Shown piece after piece: positions 53,958-62,128 of a DNA stretch of 64,000 nucleotides; positions within the stretch are counted from its first letter, which is position 1; each line of letters starts with the position of its first letter. The notes under the pieces were generated by a model. The model saw only the letters and a list, made by a program, of their open reading frames with translations, was not told where the DNA came from and ran no database searches. The stretch is from SHLQ01 sp964610745. Its GTDB lineage: Bacteria > Actinomycetota > Acidimicrobiia > Acidimicrobiales > SHLQ01. Made by a program: the position numbers and the translations under genes. The DNA lies in NCBI GenBank assembly GCA_964610745.1, contig CAZSYL010000010.1, positions 25,073-89,072 of the forward strand, in the 5' to 3' direction.

Positions 53958-54817
53958 GAGCTGGTCACCAGCTCTTCCCGTACCTTGTCGAGGTCGTCGG
54001 GAGTCTTGGCCAGCAGTCCAAGGGTCCGCTCAGCTGTCTGGTCGATCGTCGACACGCCGAGCACGCTGAGGGCGCTCACCCAGTCGATCGTTTCGGCGAG
54101 GCCCGGAGGCTTGTCCAGTCCCATGCCGCGCACCCGTCCAACAAACGCCGTAGCGGCTTCGACGAGGTTCTCATCGGCCGAGTCAACATTGCGCCGAACG
54201 ATCTCTGCGGCTCGGGCGGTGTCGGGGTAATCGATCCAGTGATACAGGCAGCGCCGCTTCAGCGCGTCGTGTAGTTCGCGGCTGCGGTTCGAGGTGAGTA
54301 CGACGATTGGTTTCGTCGTTGCGTTGATGGTGCCGAGCTCGGGGATGGTAATCGACTGCTCGCCAAGGAACTCGAACAACAATGCTTCGAACTCGTCATC
54401 TGCGCGGTCGACCTCATCGATCAACACCACCGGAGGCACAGGGCCGTCGTGACGTAGCGCAGCGAGCAACGGTCGTTCGACGAGAAACTCACTGGTGAAC
54501 AAGTCGGAATCAGCGAGGGTGTTGTCGTCGCTCTCGGCCAGCCGGATCGACAGTAGCTGGCGAGGATAGTTCCATTCGTACAGCGCTTCGTTGGCCGAAA
54601 TGCCTTCGTAGCACTGGAGGCGAAGTAGATCCGTGTCGAGTGCGGTCGCCATGGCCTTGGCCGCAGCGGTCTTTCCAACGCCGGGTTCGCCTTCGAGCAG
54701 CAACGGTTGGCCGAGCTCCTGAGCAAGGAAGAGCGCGGTCGCCAGCCCTTCCTCGACGATGTAGGCCTCGTCGTTTAGCGCTGTTTGCAAAGCCGTGACC
54801 GAGTCGAACTGGTTCAC
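53954..54817 (-). CDS. coxD: CoxD-like MoxR AAA+ ATPase
   Basis: 287 aa from GTG 54817, which overlaps the mocA stop by 3 bases (GTGA) and has GGAGG upstream. Walker A is G-E-P-G-V-G-K-T, Walker B is V-V-L-I-D-E-V-D, and a sensor-like L-T-S-N-R-S-R follows. MoxR-type ATPases act as chaperones; CoxD works in the Cu/S maturation of CoxL. The GTGA overlaps on both sides place it within one translational unit. Confidence 0.86.
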   Translation of the reverse strand: MNQFDSVTALQTALNDEAYIVEEGLATALFLAQELGQPLLLEGEPGVGKTAAAKAMATALDTDLLRLQCYEGISANEALYEWNYPRQLLSIRLAESDDNTLADSDLFTSEFLVERPLLAALRHDGPVPPVVLIDEVDRADDEFEALLFEFLGEQSITIPELGTINATTKPIVVLTSNRSRELHDALKRRCLYHWIDYPDTARAAEIVRRNVDSADENLVEAATAFVGRVRGMGLDKPPGLAETIDWVSALSVLGVSTIDQTAERTLGLLAKTPDDLDKVREELVTSS

Positions 54818-55413
54818 GCTTCCTCCAGAGTTTCTGTAGTGGCGAGGAGTTGTTCGTACTCCTCCCACGTATCGACATCGAGCGGAACAGTGCCAGGCAC
54901 CCGAACTTCAGTCACCGGGAACGCTCCCGATTCGATGACCTTCCACACGGCTTTGTCGCCATGAAGGTCAGCGAGTGCAGTGAACGTCGACTGGTCGAAC
55001 CAAAACGGATGTCCAATGCCATCGTCGTAGCGGCACACCGCAATCACACTGCCCGCTCGTGCAGCCGCGAGAAGCTGTTCGATGGTCGCCGAAGTGACCT
55101 CAGGCTGATCACCCAGAAGCAGCATGAAGCCGTCAATGTCATCATCGAAGGTTGCGATGGTGCTGACGATCGATGACGAACAGCCCTCGGTGTGATGCAG
55201 GCTCTCAACGACTTCGAAGCCGTCAAAGTTGACCGTTTCAAGAACTTCAGGCGCGGCGCCGCCAACGGTGACAAACCGCTGATCGACCCGAGCAGCGCGG
55301 GCGACATCCAGCGAGGCGTCGAGGAGCGTTCGGCCCCGATAGGCGAGCAACTGCTTGGGTTGACCCAGGCGGCGCGAAGAGCCTGCGGCGAGCACGAGGG
55401 CAGCGACGGTCAT
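54814..55413 (-). CDS. mocA: Molybdenum cofactor cytidylyltransferase (MocA-like)
   Basis: 199 aa from ATG 55413. N-terminal L-V-L-A-A-G-S-S-R-R-L-G-Q-P-K-Q-L-L is the NTP-binding signature of MobA/MocA proteins; L-L-G-D-Q-P and G-I-G-H-P-F-W-F-D follow. It would make molybdopterin cytosine dinucleotide, the cofactor of CO dehydrogenase. The frame is open far upstream, but ATG 55413 precedes the family N-terminus. No Shine-Dalgarno is seen, and its ATG overlaps the stop of a short leader frame (see the repeat). Confidence 0.85.
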   Translation of the reverse strand: MTVAALVLAAGSSRRLGQPKQLLAYRGRTLLDASLDVARAARVDQRFVTVGGAAPEVLETVNFDGFEVVESLHHTEGCSSSIVSTIATFDDDIDGFMLLLGDQPEVTSATIEQLLAAARAGSVIAVCRYDDGIGHPFWFDQSTFTALADLHGDKAVWKVIESGAFPVTEVRVPGTVPLDVDTWEEYEQLLATTETLEEA

Positions 55414-55431
55414 GAAGCGGCGAGATGTGCA

Positions 55432-55612
55432 GTCATGCGCTGAGTTCCTNNNNNNNNNNNNNNNNNNNNNNNNNNNNNNNNNNNNNNNNNNNNNNNNNNN
55501 NNNNNNNNNNNNNNNNNNNNNNNNNNNNNNNNNNNNNNNNNNNNNNNNNGTCATGCGCTGAGTTCCTCCGGTCATGCGCTGAGTTCCTCCGGTCATGCGC
55601 TGAGTTCCTCAG
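55432..55612 (-). repeat. 21-bp tandem repeat carrying RBS and ATG, with coupled leader
   Basis: Four units are visible: 55432-55448, 55550-55570, 55571-55591 and 55592-55612, with a gap of about 100 N (55449-55549) between the first and the rest. Read on the minus strand each unit has an AGGA/GGAGG-type site followed by ATG, and the 21-bp length keeps every ATG in one frame (M-T-G-G-T-Q-R). The last unit leads to M-T-A-H-L-A-A-S then TGA, which overlaps the mocA ATG. The xdhC stop falls in the outermost unit. Thus a leader peptide may couple xdhC to mocA. Confidence 0.7.
55449..55549. other. Assembly gap (about 100 N) in the 21-bp repeat
   Basis: The gap interrupts the repeat between xdhC and mocA. 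I count 101 N. The number of repeat units is therefore unknown. Confidence 0.8.
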
Positions 55613-56489
55613 TGTGACGGGTACGGCAGCCGACATTGCAATACCAATAGTCAGCGTCGTCGTGATGCAGATGCGGCGTATCATCACCAACGAGCACCGT
55701 CATCCCGCAGATCGGATCGATCGTCTCAACCGGAGCTGGGACCGGCGTTGCCTTGGGTGCGGTCAGGCCGTCGACTCGAATTGCCCGTGTTACTTCGGCG
55801 AGCACCGAGAGGGCGACCTCTTCGGCGGTGCGCGCGCCGATCTCGAGCCCGACGGGACTGTGAATGACCGCGCGGGCGGACGGGTCAAGATCGAGCGAGT
55901 CGATCACGGCTGCGCCTCGCTTTGCGCTAGCGATCAGACCGATGAATCCGACCTCGGCGTCGAGCGCAGCGGTGATCGAGTCTTCCTCGTATCGGCCGTG
56001 ACTTGAGATAAGCACAGCGGTCGAGCCGTTGGCGTTCGCCACGCTGTTTGGGGTGTGTTCGATGAGGTAGCCGAGCTGTGCTCCGAACTGGGCCAGAGCA
56101 TCAGCAATTGGTGTACTGCCGACAATCGAGAGTTGCGCAGCAGGGAGTTTGGGCTCCAAGAAGACCTCGATTGCTCCTCCGGAAAGACACGGGTTGACCA
56201 CGGCCTTGGCTCCTGGTCGGTCGGGGAAATCGTCGCCGTCCTCTGGCAGCACCCGCAGCAGTAGTGCCTCGTCGCTGTCGAGTACGTCGAGAGCGGCGAG
56301 CTTGACCGAACCCTCCGCGCACTGACCACCGACGAAACCCTCGATCGAGCCGTCAGCCTGGATGATCGCCGCGTCGCCGGGCCGTGCCGATGTCGGCATT
56401 TCGGCCCGGACGACGGTGGCGAGGACGAACGGGACGCGCGCCTCCACGAGTTCTGCTACTCGGGCATTCACTCGTCGAGATGCGGTCAC
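55593..56489 (-). CDS. XdhC/CoxI-family protein with C-terminal YHS domain
   Basis: 298 aa from GTG 56489, with AAGGA upstream. The N-terminal part has the XdhC_CoxI helix (V-E-A-R-V-P-F-V-L-A-T-V-V) and the C-terminal Rossmann part has V-L-I-S-S-H-G and I-G-A-R-T-A-E-E. A YHS-like tail (D-P-I-C-G-M-T-V-L ... W-Y-C-N-V-G-C) ends the protein. XdhC proteins bind and sulfurate molybdenum cofactor before insertion; the YHS tail may bind metal. It lies 30 bp after coxL. Confidence 0.85.
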   Translation of the reverse strand: MTASRRVNARVAELVEARVPFVLATVVRAEMPTSARPGDAAIIQADGSIEGFVGGQCAEGSVKLAALDVLDSDEALLLRVLPEDGDDFPDRPGAKAVVNPCLSGGAIEVFLEPKLPAAQLSIVGSTPIADALAQFGAQLGYLIEHTPNSVANANGSTAVLISSHGRYEEDSITAALDAEVGFIGLIASAKRGAAVIDSLDLDPSARAVIHSPVGLEIGARTAEEVALSVLAEVTRAIRVDGLTAPKATPVPAPVETIDPICGMTVLVGDDTPHLHHDDADYWYCNVGCRTRHTEELSA

Positions 56490-56519
56490 GTCAGTCCTTC
56501 GCAGTTGGGTAGTCGTTGC

Positions 56520-58910
56520 CTAGATCGGCGGGGTTGGGTTGCCTTGCATTGCTTCCCACACCCGTGAAGGCGTGAGCGGCATATCAGCATGACGCACACC
56601 GAACGGCTTGAGCGCATCGACGACAGCGTTCACAACTGCTGGAGGCGAGCCAACAGTGGCGGACTCGCCGATGCCCTTTGCGCCGATTGGGTGATGTGGC
56701 GACGGCGTCACGGTGTGACCCGTCTCCCAATCCGGCGTCTCCATCGCAGTCGGGATCAGATAATCCATCAACGATCCGCCAAGGCAGTTGCCGTCCTCGT
56801 CGAATGCAATCATCTCCATGAGTGCCATCCCAACACCGTCGGCAAGACCACCGTGGACCTGACCTTCGATGATCATTGGATTGATCTGAGTTCCGCAATC
56901 GTCCACCGCGACAAACCGACGCACCTTGACCTCGGCGGTACCGGGGTCGATGTCGACGACACAGATGTATGCGCCGAACGGATAGGTGAGGTTGTCAGGG
57001 TTGTAGCAGACCTGGGCGTCGAGGCCTCCCTCGATGCCCTGGGGCAGGTCGCCCGCACCATGGGCGCGCATCGCAATGTCTTGGATCGTCACCGACTTTG
57101 ATGGATCGCCCTTGACGTTGAACGAGCCCTTGTTCCATTCGAGGTCGGCGACGGAAACTTCGAGCATGCCCGAGGCAATGATCTGGGCCTTGTCGACGAC
57201 CTTGCGTGCCACAAGTGCAGCCGCCGCGCCGGAGACCGGGGTCGAGCGTGAGCCGTAGGTTCCCAGGCCGAACGGGGTGTTGTCCGTGTCGCCGTGGACC
57301 ACGTCGATGTCCTCGGGTGGTATGCCCGTTTCTTCGGCAATGATCTGGGCGAAGGTCGTCTCGTGACCCTGACCTTGGGTCTTGACCGACAGCCGTACGA
57401 CGGCCTTGCCCGTTGGATGGATTCGTAGCTCGCAACCATCGGCCATACCCAAGCCGAGGATGTCCATGTCCTTTCGAGGCCCAGCGCCAACAGCTTCGGT
57501 GAAGAACGAGACGCCGATGCCCATGAGCTCGCCACGTTCGCGCTTTTCGGCCTGTTCTTTGCGAAGCTCGTCGTAGCCGGCCATCTCCATTGCCTTGCGC
57601 ATGGTCGGCTCGTAATCACCCGAGTCATACACCCAACCGGTCTTGGTCTCGTAGGGGAACTGGTTTGGCTGAATGAAGTTCTTCAGGCGCAATTCGGCCG
57701 GATCCATGTCGAGCTCGTAGGCCAGAATGTCGACCAAACGTTCAACCATGTAGACCGCTTCGGTGATGCGGAACGAACAGGCATAAGCCACGCCACCTGG
57801 CGCCTTGTTCGTGTAGACCGCTTCCATATCGGAGTACGCCGCTTTCAGGTCGTAGCTTCCGGTGAACACGCCAAAGAACCCTGCTGGATACTTCACTGGT
57901 GCTGCAGTGCCGTTGAACGCTCCATGGTCGGCGAGCACGTGTCCGCCAACGGCGAGGATCTGGCCGTCGCTCGTTGCGCAGATCTTGCCGTCCATGATGT
58001 AGTCCCGAGCAAAGCCGGTCGACACGAGGTTCTCGGTGCGGTCTTCCATCCACTTGACCGGGCGGCCAATGAGTAGCGATGCGACGATCGCGCACACATA
58101 ACCGGGGTAGATCGGCACCTTGTTGCCGAAACCACCACCAATGTCGGGGGCGATCACCCGGATCTTGTGCTCGGGTAGGCCAGCGACCAAGGCGTACACG
58201 GTGCGGTGTGCGTGCGGAGCCTGAGTGGTGCTCCACAGCGTGAGCTTCTTCGAAACGGGGTCGAGGTCGGCGACTGCGCCGCATGTTTCCATCGGGGCTG
58301 GATGGACGCGTGGATAGATGATCTCTTGTTCGACCTTGACGTCGGCGCTCTCCCAGACGGCGTCGAACTCGGCCTTGTCGCCTGCGTCCCAATCAAAGAC
58401 GTGGTTGTCGGCCTTGTCCTCGAGGTCGGTTCGGATGACCCCGGTGTCGGCATCCATGGCTTTGCGAACATCGATGACCGGGTCGAGGAAGTCGTACTCG
58501 ACGTCGATCAGTTCGAGAGCGTCACGTGCTGAGTACTTGTCTTCGGCTACAACGAATGCCACCTCCTGATGTTGGAAGCGCACCTTGTCGGTTGCGAGCA
58601 CTGCTTGAACGTCGTTGGAAAGAGTCGGCATCCACGCCAAACCGTGCTCAGCCAGATCGGCGCCGGTAACAACGGCGACGACCTTGGGGTGCGCTTCGGC
58701 GGCGCTCTTGTCGATGTTGACGATGTTGCCGTGCGCGATCGGCGATCGAAGGATCGCGAGGTGCAGCATGTTTGGCAGCACCACGTCGTCAACGAATTGG
58801 CCCTTGCCGCGTACGAGTCGGGCGTCTTCCTTGCGAAGCATCTTGCCGAAGCCCATCGGGTTACCTTCGGGCGACACGCCTTCTGCTGTTGGTTCGTCGG
58901 TCACGGTCAT
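56520..58910 (-). CDS. coxL: Aerobic CO dehydrogenase large subunit, form I
   Basis: 796 aa from ATG 58910, which overlaps the coxS stop (ATGA). The active-site loop V-A-Y-A-C-S-F-R-I (AYXCSFR) marks form I; its Cys at about 378 (codon 57777-57779) would carry the Cu-S-Mo bridge. The C-terminal G-A-K-G-I-G-E-S holds the catalytic Glu. The molybdopterin contacts G-G-F-G and Q-G-Q-G-H are also present. It oxidises CO to CO2 with water. Length fits family members (about 800). Confidence 0.95.
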   Translation of the reverse strand: MTVTDEPTAEGVSPEGNPMGFGKMLRKEDARLVRGKGQFVDDVVLPNMLHLAILRSPIAHGNIVNIDKSAAEAHPKVVAVVTGADLAEHGLAWMPTLSNDVQAVLATDKVRFQHQEVAFVVAEDKYSARDALELIDVEYDFLDPVIDVRKAMDADTGVIRTDLEDKADNHVFDWDAGDKAEFDAVWESADVKVEQEIIYPRVHPAPMETCGAVADLDPVSKKLTLWSTTQAPHAHRTVYALVAGLPEHKIRVIAPDIGGGFGNKVPIYPGYVCAIVASLLIGRPVKWMEDRTENLVSTGFARDYIMDGKICATSDGQILAVGGHVLADHGAFNGTAAPVKYPAGFFGVFTGSYDLKAAYSDMEAVYTNKAPGGVAYACSFRITEAVYMVERLVDILAYELDMDPAELRLKNFIQPNQFPYETKTGWVYDSGDYEPTMRKAMEMAGYDELRKEQAEKRERGELMGIGVSFFTEAVGAGPRKDMDILGLGMADGCELRIHPTGKAVVRLSVKTQGQGHETTFAQIIAEETGIPPEDIDVVHGDTDNTPFGLGTYGSRSTPVSGAAAALVARKVVDKAQIIASGMLEVSVADLEWNKGSFNVKGDPSKSVTIQDIAMRAHGAGDLPQGIEGGLDAQVCYNPDNLTYPFGAYICVVDIDPGTAEVKVRRFVAVDDCGTQINPMIIEGQVHGGLADGVGMALMEMIAFDEDGNCLGGSLMDYLIPTAMETPDWETGHTVTPSPHHPIGAKGIGESATVGSPPAVVNAVVDALKPFGVRHADMPLTPSRVWEAMQGNPTPPI

Positions 58911-59392
58911 GATGAGGCTCCTACGGTTACAGCGTTTTCGGCGTTGGCTGCCCACTGGATCGAGCGCACGATCATCGAGTAGCCGGTACAACGGCAGATC
59001 TGACCCGATATTGCCTCACGGATCTCTTCTTCTGACGGGTTGGGGTTCTTGTTGAGCAGCGCTCGTGAGGTCATGAGCATGCCCGGTGTGCAGTACCCGC
59101 ACTGGAGTCCGTGCTCTTGGATGAATCCCTGCTGGACCGGATCGAGAACACCATCCTGCTCGAGGTCTTCGACGGTTCGAACAGTTCGTCCGCCAGCCAT
59201 TGCGGCGAGCACGGTGCAGCTCTTGACGGGCTCTTCGTCCATCCAGACCACGCAGGTTCCGCAGTTGGATGTGTCGCATCCCCAGTGGGTGCCCGTGAGG
59301 CCGAGTGTGTCGCGGAGGAAGTGGACGAGGAGCAGTCGCCCTTCGATTTCTTTTGTCTGGTCAGTGCCGTTGACGTTGATGGTTACTTCCAT
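58907..59392 (-). CDS. coxS: Aerobic CO dehydrogenase small (2Fe-2S) subunit
   Basis: 161 aa. The N-terminal plant-type ferredoxin Cys set is G-C-D-T-S-N-C-G-T-C plus a later Cys; the C-terminal Cys set is C-G-Y-C and C-R-C-T-G-Y. The two 2Fe-2S clusters relay electrons from CoxL to FAD in CoxM. It starts 2 bp after coxM and overlaps coxL by 4 nt. Confidence 0.95.
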   Translation of the reverse strand: MEVTINVNGTDQTKEIEGRLLLVHFLRDTLGLTGTHWGCDTSNCGTCVVWMDEEPVKSCTVLAAMAGGRTVRTVEDLEQDGVLDPVQQGFIQEHGLQCGYCTPGMLMTSRALLNKNPNPSEEEIREAISGQICRCTGYSMIVRSIQWAANAENAVTVGASS

Positions 59393-59394
59393 GT

Positions 59395-60273
59395 CTAAAC
59401 CCCTTGTCCTTGTGCTCGAGCTACGGCGCTACGAAGCGCTCGTTGTGTCAGTTCGTTTGCGAGATGTTTCTTGTATTCAGCGCTGCCGCGCATGTCGGTG
59501 TCCGGATCACAGGCTGCGGCGCTTGCGGCGCCGACCTGAGCGAACAGTTCATCGGAGGGAGTCGCTCCCTGGAGAAGCTCACGTGCTGCAGGGATGGTCG
59601 TTGTGTTTGGTCCAACGGCGGCGAGGCCCACGTTGCCATCGGAGATCGTGTCGCCATCCATCCACACGGCGGCACCGGCCGAGACAACGGCCCAGTCGCC
59701 CGCTCGTCGTTCGACTTTCTGGTAGGAGCTGCTGCCGTTCGGTCGGATCGGGATGCGTACTCCGGTCAGGATCTCGGCATCGCCAATAGCGGTCTCGTAG
59801 GGACCTTGATGGAAGTCATGCATTGGAACAATGCGCTCTCCGCCAGAACCCTTGATGATGGTTTCGGCTTCGAGGACCGAGCAGACCGCCGAGAGGTCCT
59901 CGGCAGGGTCGGCTTGTGCCAGCGAGCCGCCGATCGTTCCGCGGTTACGGACGACCGGGTCGGCAATGACCTTCTCGGCGTCGCGGAACATGGGGAAGTG
60001 CTGGGCGAGGACGTCACTTTCGAGCAGTTGCTGATGTCGGGCCATGGCACCGATGTGGAGATAGTTGCCGTCGACTCGGATTTCACCGAGTTCGTCGACG
60101 AGGTCGTTGATGTCGATGATGTACTCGGGGTTGGCCAGACGCAGACGCATCATGGGCAGGAGGCTGTGGCCCCCGGCGATGAGTCTGGCTTCCGATCCGA
60201 GACGTTCGAGAAGTCCGATTGCGTGGTCAACGCTTTCGGCCCGCTCGTATTCAAACGGTGCGGGTACTTGCAT
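59395..60273 (-). CDS. coxM: Aerobic CO dehydrogenase medium (FAD) subunit
   Basis: 292 aa from ATG 60273, where the family N-terminus F-E-Y-E-R-A begins. FAD motifs A-G-G-H-S-L-L-P and R-G-T-I-G-G-S-L-A match CoxM. It passes electrons to the respiratory quinone pool. It opens the M-S-L set, with an 83-bp upstream space that holds a dyad likely bound by the LysR regulator. Confidence 0.94.
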   Translation of the reverse strand: MQVPAPFEYERAESVDHAIGLLERLGSEARLIAGGHSLLPMMRLRLANPEYIIDINDLVDELGEIRVDGNYLHIGAMARHQQLLESDVLAQHFPMFRDAEKVIADPVVRNRGTIGGSLAQADPAEDLSAVCSVLEAETIIKGSGGERIVPMHDFHQGPYETAIGDAEILTGVRIPIRPNGSSSYQKVERRAGDWAVVSAGAAVWMDGDTISDGNVGLAAVGPNTTTIPAARELLQGATPSDELFAQVGAASAAACDPDTDMRGSAEYKKHLANELTQRALRSAVARAQGQGV

Positions 60274-60341
60274 GGCTGGGCCCCCTGGGTCGACGTGTGT
60301 CCTACGCCACACTCGCGACAAGTTGGGGTAATCGTCAATAT

Positions 60342-60361
60342 GACTTAAGCAATGGCTTAAT
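60342..60361. promoter_or_regulatory. LysR-type operator upstream of coxM
   Basis: GACTTAAGCAATGGCTTAAT contains the perfect dyad TTAAGC-N4-GCTTAA. It lies about 70-90 bp before the coxM ATG and overlaps the coxG stop. It matches the site at 61112-61131 at 17 of 20 positions. T-N11-A type spacing fits LysR proteins. Confidence 0.65.
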
Positions 60362-61046
60362 CCGCGCTGCGGCCTCGCAGGCTGCGCAGGATGAGCATCA
60401 GGATGATTCCGCCGACGGCAAGGGGTGCAAACCGTTTGAGCGCGGCATCGCCGGCGACATCGAGCAGGTCGAGAACCTCTTCGTCGTCATCGTCCGAGCT
60501 CACATGAGTGCTGTGCGCTCCTCCTGGCGAATTGTCGCGAATATCCGACACGGTTCCACTTGCGTGCGCGGCGCTGGCGGCAGCGATGTCATCAATCGCG
60601 TCGGGTTCGGCGATCTTCTTCTCTAGGCAGGCGGCGAACTGGCCCAGCAACTTGGTCGAAACGTCTTGCATGACGCCTCTGCCGAACTGAGCAACCTTGC
60701 CCGAGACTTTGAGGTCGGTAATGATGTCGACCTGGGTTTGTTCGCCCACCGGAATCATCTGTGCGGTGATGAGCGCCTGCGCGTTTCCGGCGCCCCGAAC
60801 GTCACGCCCCTTACCATCGATGACGGCCTTGTAGTTGGCTTCGTCGCGTTCGACGAAGTGAGCCGAACCCTTGTACTCAGAGGTGACCGGCCCGACCTTC
60901 ACCTTGATACCACCGGAGTAGACGCCGTCGGTCTCATCGGTCAGCTTGGCGCCCGGCAGGCACGGAGCTATTTCGGGGATGTTCGTGAGTAGCTCCCACG
61001 CTTCGTCGATTGGAGCATCGACGGTGAATGAGTTTTCGATCTTCAT
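60357..61046 (-). CDS. coxG: CoxG-like SRPBCC protein, membrane-anchored
   Basis: 229 aa from ATG 61046. The SRPBCC fold is shown by F-T-V-D-A-P-I-D-E-A-W-E-L-L and L-P-G-A-K-L-T; a late acidic stretch (D-D-D-D-E-E) leads to one C-terminal TM helix (L-A-V-G-G-I-I-L-M-L-I-L). In other CO oxidisers CoxG anchors the enzyme to the membrane, near quinone. It is the first gene of the minus-strand set and is divergent from the LysR gene. Confidence 0.88.
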   Translation of the reverse strand: MKIENSFTVDAPIDEAWELLTNIPEIAPCLPGAKLTDETDGVYSGGIKVKVGPVTSEYKGSAHFVERDEANYKAVIDGKGRDVRGAGNAQALITAQMIPVGEQTQVDIITDLKVSGKVAQFGRGVMQDVSTKLLGQFAACLEKKIAEPDAIDDIAAASAAHASGTVSDIRDNSPGGAHSTHVSSDDDDEEVLDLLDVAGDAALKRFAPLAVGGIILMLILRSLRGRSAD

Positions 61047-61111
61047 GACTGTGCCTCTTCGATTTGTGCGACTTCGCAACGATTTCAAGTTGTGGCTACG
61101 CTCGTCAACCA

Positions 61112-61131
61112 GACTTAAGCAACCACTTAAT
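61112..61131. promoter_or_regulatory. LysR-type operator in the coxG-lysR divergent promoter
   Basis: GACTTAAGCAACCACTTAAT is the second copy of the coxM-upstream element, with inner arms TTAAG and CTTAA. It lies 66 bp before coxG and 38 bp before the lysR ATG, able to serve both genes. Confidence 0.65.
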
Positions 61132-61168
61132 TCACTATTTTTCGCCTGTATTCGCTCAAGGGAGTGCG

Positions 61169-62107
61169 ATGACGCCAACACAGCTTCGGAGTTTCGCGAC
61201 CGTTGTCCGTTGTGGCACCGTCAGGGCTGCTGCGCTGGAATTAGGAGTGACCGAGGCTGCGGTTTCGGGAAACGTGTCGGCGTTGCGAAAGGAGCTCGAC
61301 GACCAGTTGTTTAGCCCGTCACGAGCGGGGCTGGTGTTCACTCCAGGAGGGTTGCGGTTGGCTCAGCGAGCAGTCGAAATGCTCGGCCTCCAAGAACAAA
61401 CTCGTCGCGAGGTTCACGACGCACATGGTGGTCGCCGGTTGCTTCGGATCGCGGCGACCAGTCTGTTTGCCGAATATGCCGCACCTGGACTCATCCCGTT
61501 GTTCTCGAAACGCGCCGATGACCTTGAGGTCGAGTTGCTGGTCGAGTCATCGAGCCGGTTCGCCGATCTGTTGATGTCACACGGCGTCGACGTGGCGATC
61601 GGGCCTCAAGCCAGCAGCGCGATGCCGTTCGGGATTAAGAGCGAACCCTTCATGCGCTATGACGTGGTGGCAGTTGCATCGCCGGCGCTCGGATATGAGC
61701 ATCTTGATGAGCTCACCTGGTTTCTTGGACCGTCGGCGGTGGAACCCCTCGGCGTGTCGCAGTACATCCTGCAACGAGCGGGTGTGCGCGAGAAGATGCA
61801 GCGTATTCACACGAGCCATGCTGCGGCCGTGGGCGAGGCAAAGAGCGGCAATGGGATTGCACTTGCACCGAAGTTTGTCGTCACCGACGACCTCGCGGAA
61901 GGCACGTTGGTCGAGGTGGACAGACCCGAATGTCGGGCGGCGGGAACGTGGGCGGCCTCGGTGTTGCCGAGCCATCAATCGACCCAGGTTGCTCGGGAGT
62001 TGCAGCGCTTCGTCGGGACACCTCGTGCCATTCAAGCCATGCGCAGTGGATCGGGCGCCGACATCGGCCGCTTCAAGCCACAGGTCCACATCACCCTCTG
62101 GAGCTGA
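61169..62107 (+). CDS. LysR-family regulator of the CO dehydrogenase locus
   Basis: 312 aa from ATG 61169, with GGAG just upstream. The wHTH has L-R-S-F-A-T-V-V-R-C-G-T-V-R-A-A-A-L-E-L and a V-S-G-N-V-S-A-L helix. The substrate domain follows, ending before W-S. It is divergent from coxG and resembles the mycobacterial CutR arrangement, in which a LysR protein activates CO dehydrogenase genes. The two 20-bp elements nearby are its likely sites. Confidence 0.86.
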   Translation: MTPTQLRSFATVVRCGTVRAAALELGVTEAAVSGNVSALRKELDDQLFSPSRAGLVFTPGGLRLAQRAVEMLGLQEQTRREVHDAHGGRRLLRIAATSLFAEYAAPGLIPLFSKRADDLEVELLVESSSRFADLLMSHGVDVAIGPQASSAMPFGIKSEPFMRYDVVAVASPALGYEHLDELTWFLGPSAVEPLGVSQYILQRAGVREKMQRIHTSHAAAVGEAKSGNGIALAPKFVVTDDLAEGTLVEVDRPECRAAGTWAASVLPSHQSTQVARELQRFVGTPRAIQAMRSGSGADIGRFKPQVHITLWS

Positions 62108-62128
62108 GAATGGGTAGGCGAGGTCAGA

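Noticed and set aside
55425..56006. Plus-strand frame through the repeat into xdhC
   Set aside because: It is antisense to xdhC and depends on the arbitrary N length; repeated words keep several frames open.
56520..58910. Form II (xanthine-dehydrogenase-like) assignment of CoxL
   Set aside because: The active-site loop is AYACSFR, the form I signature, and not AYRGAGR.
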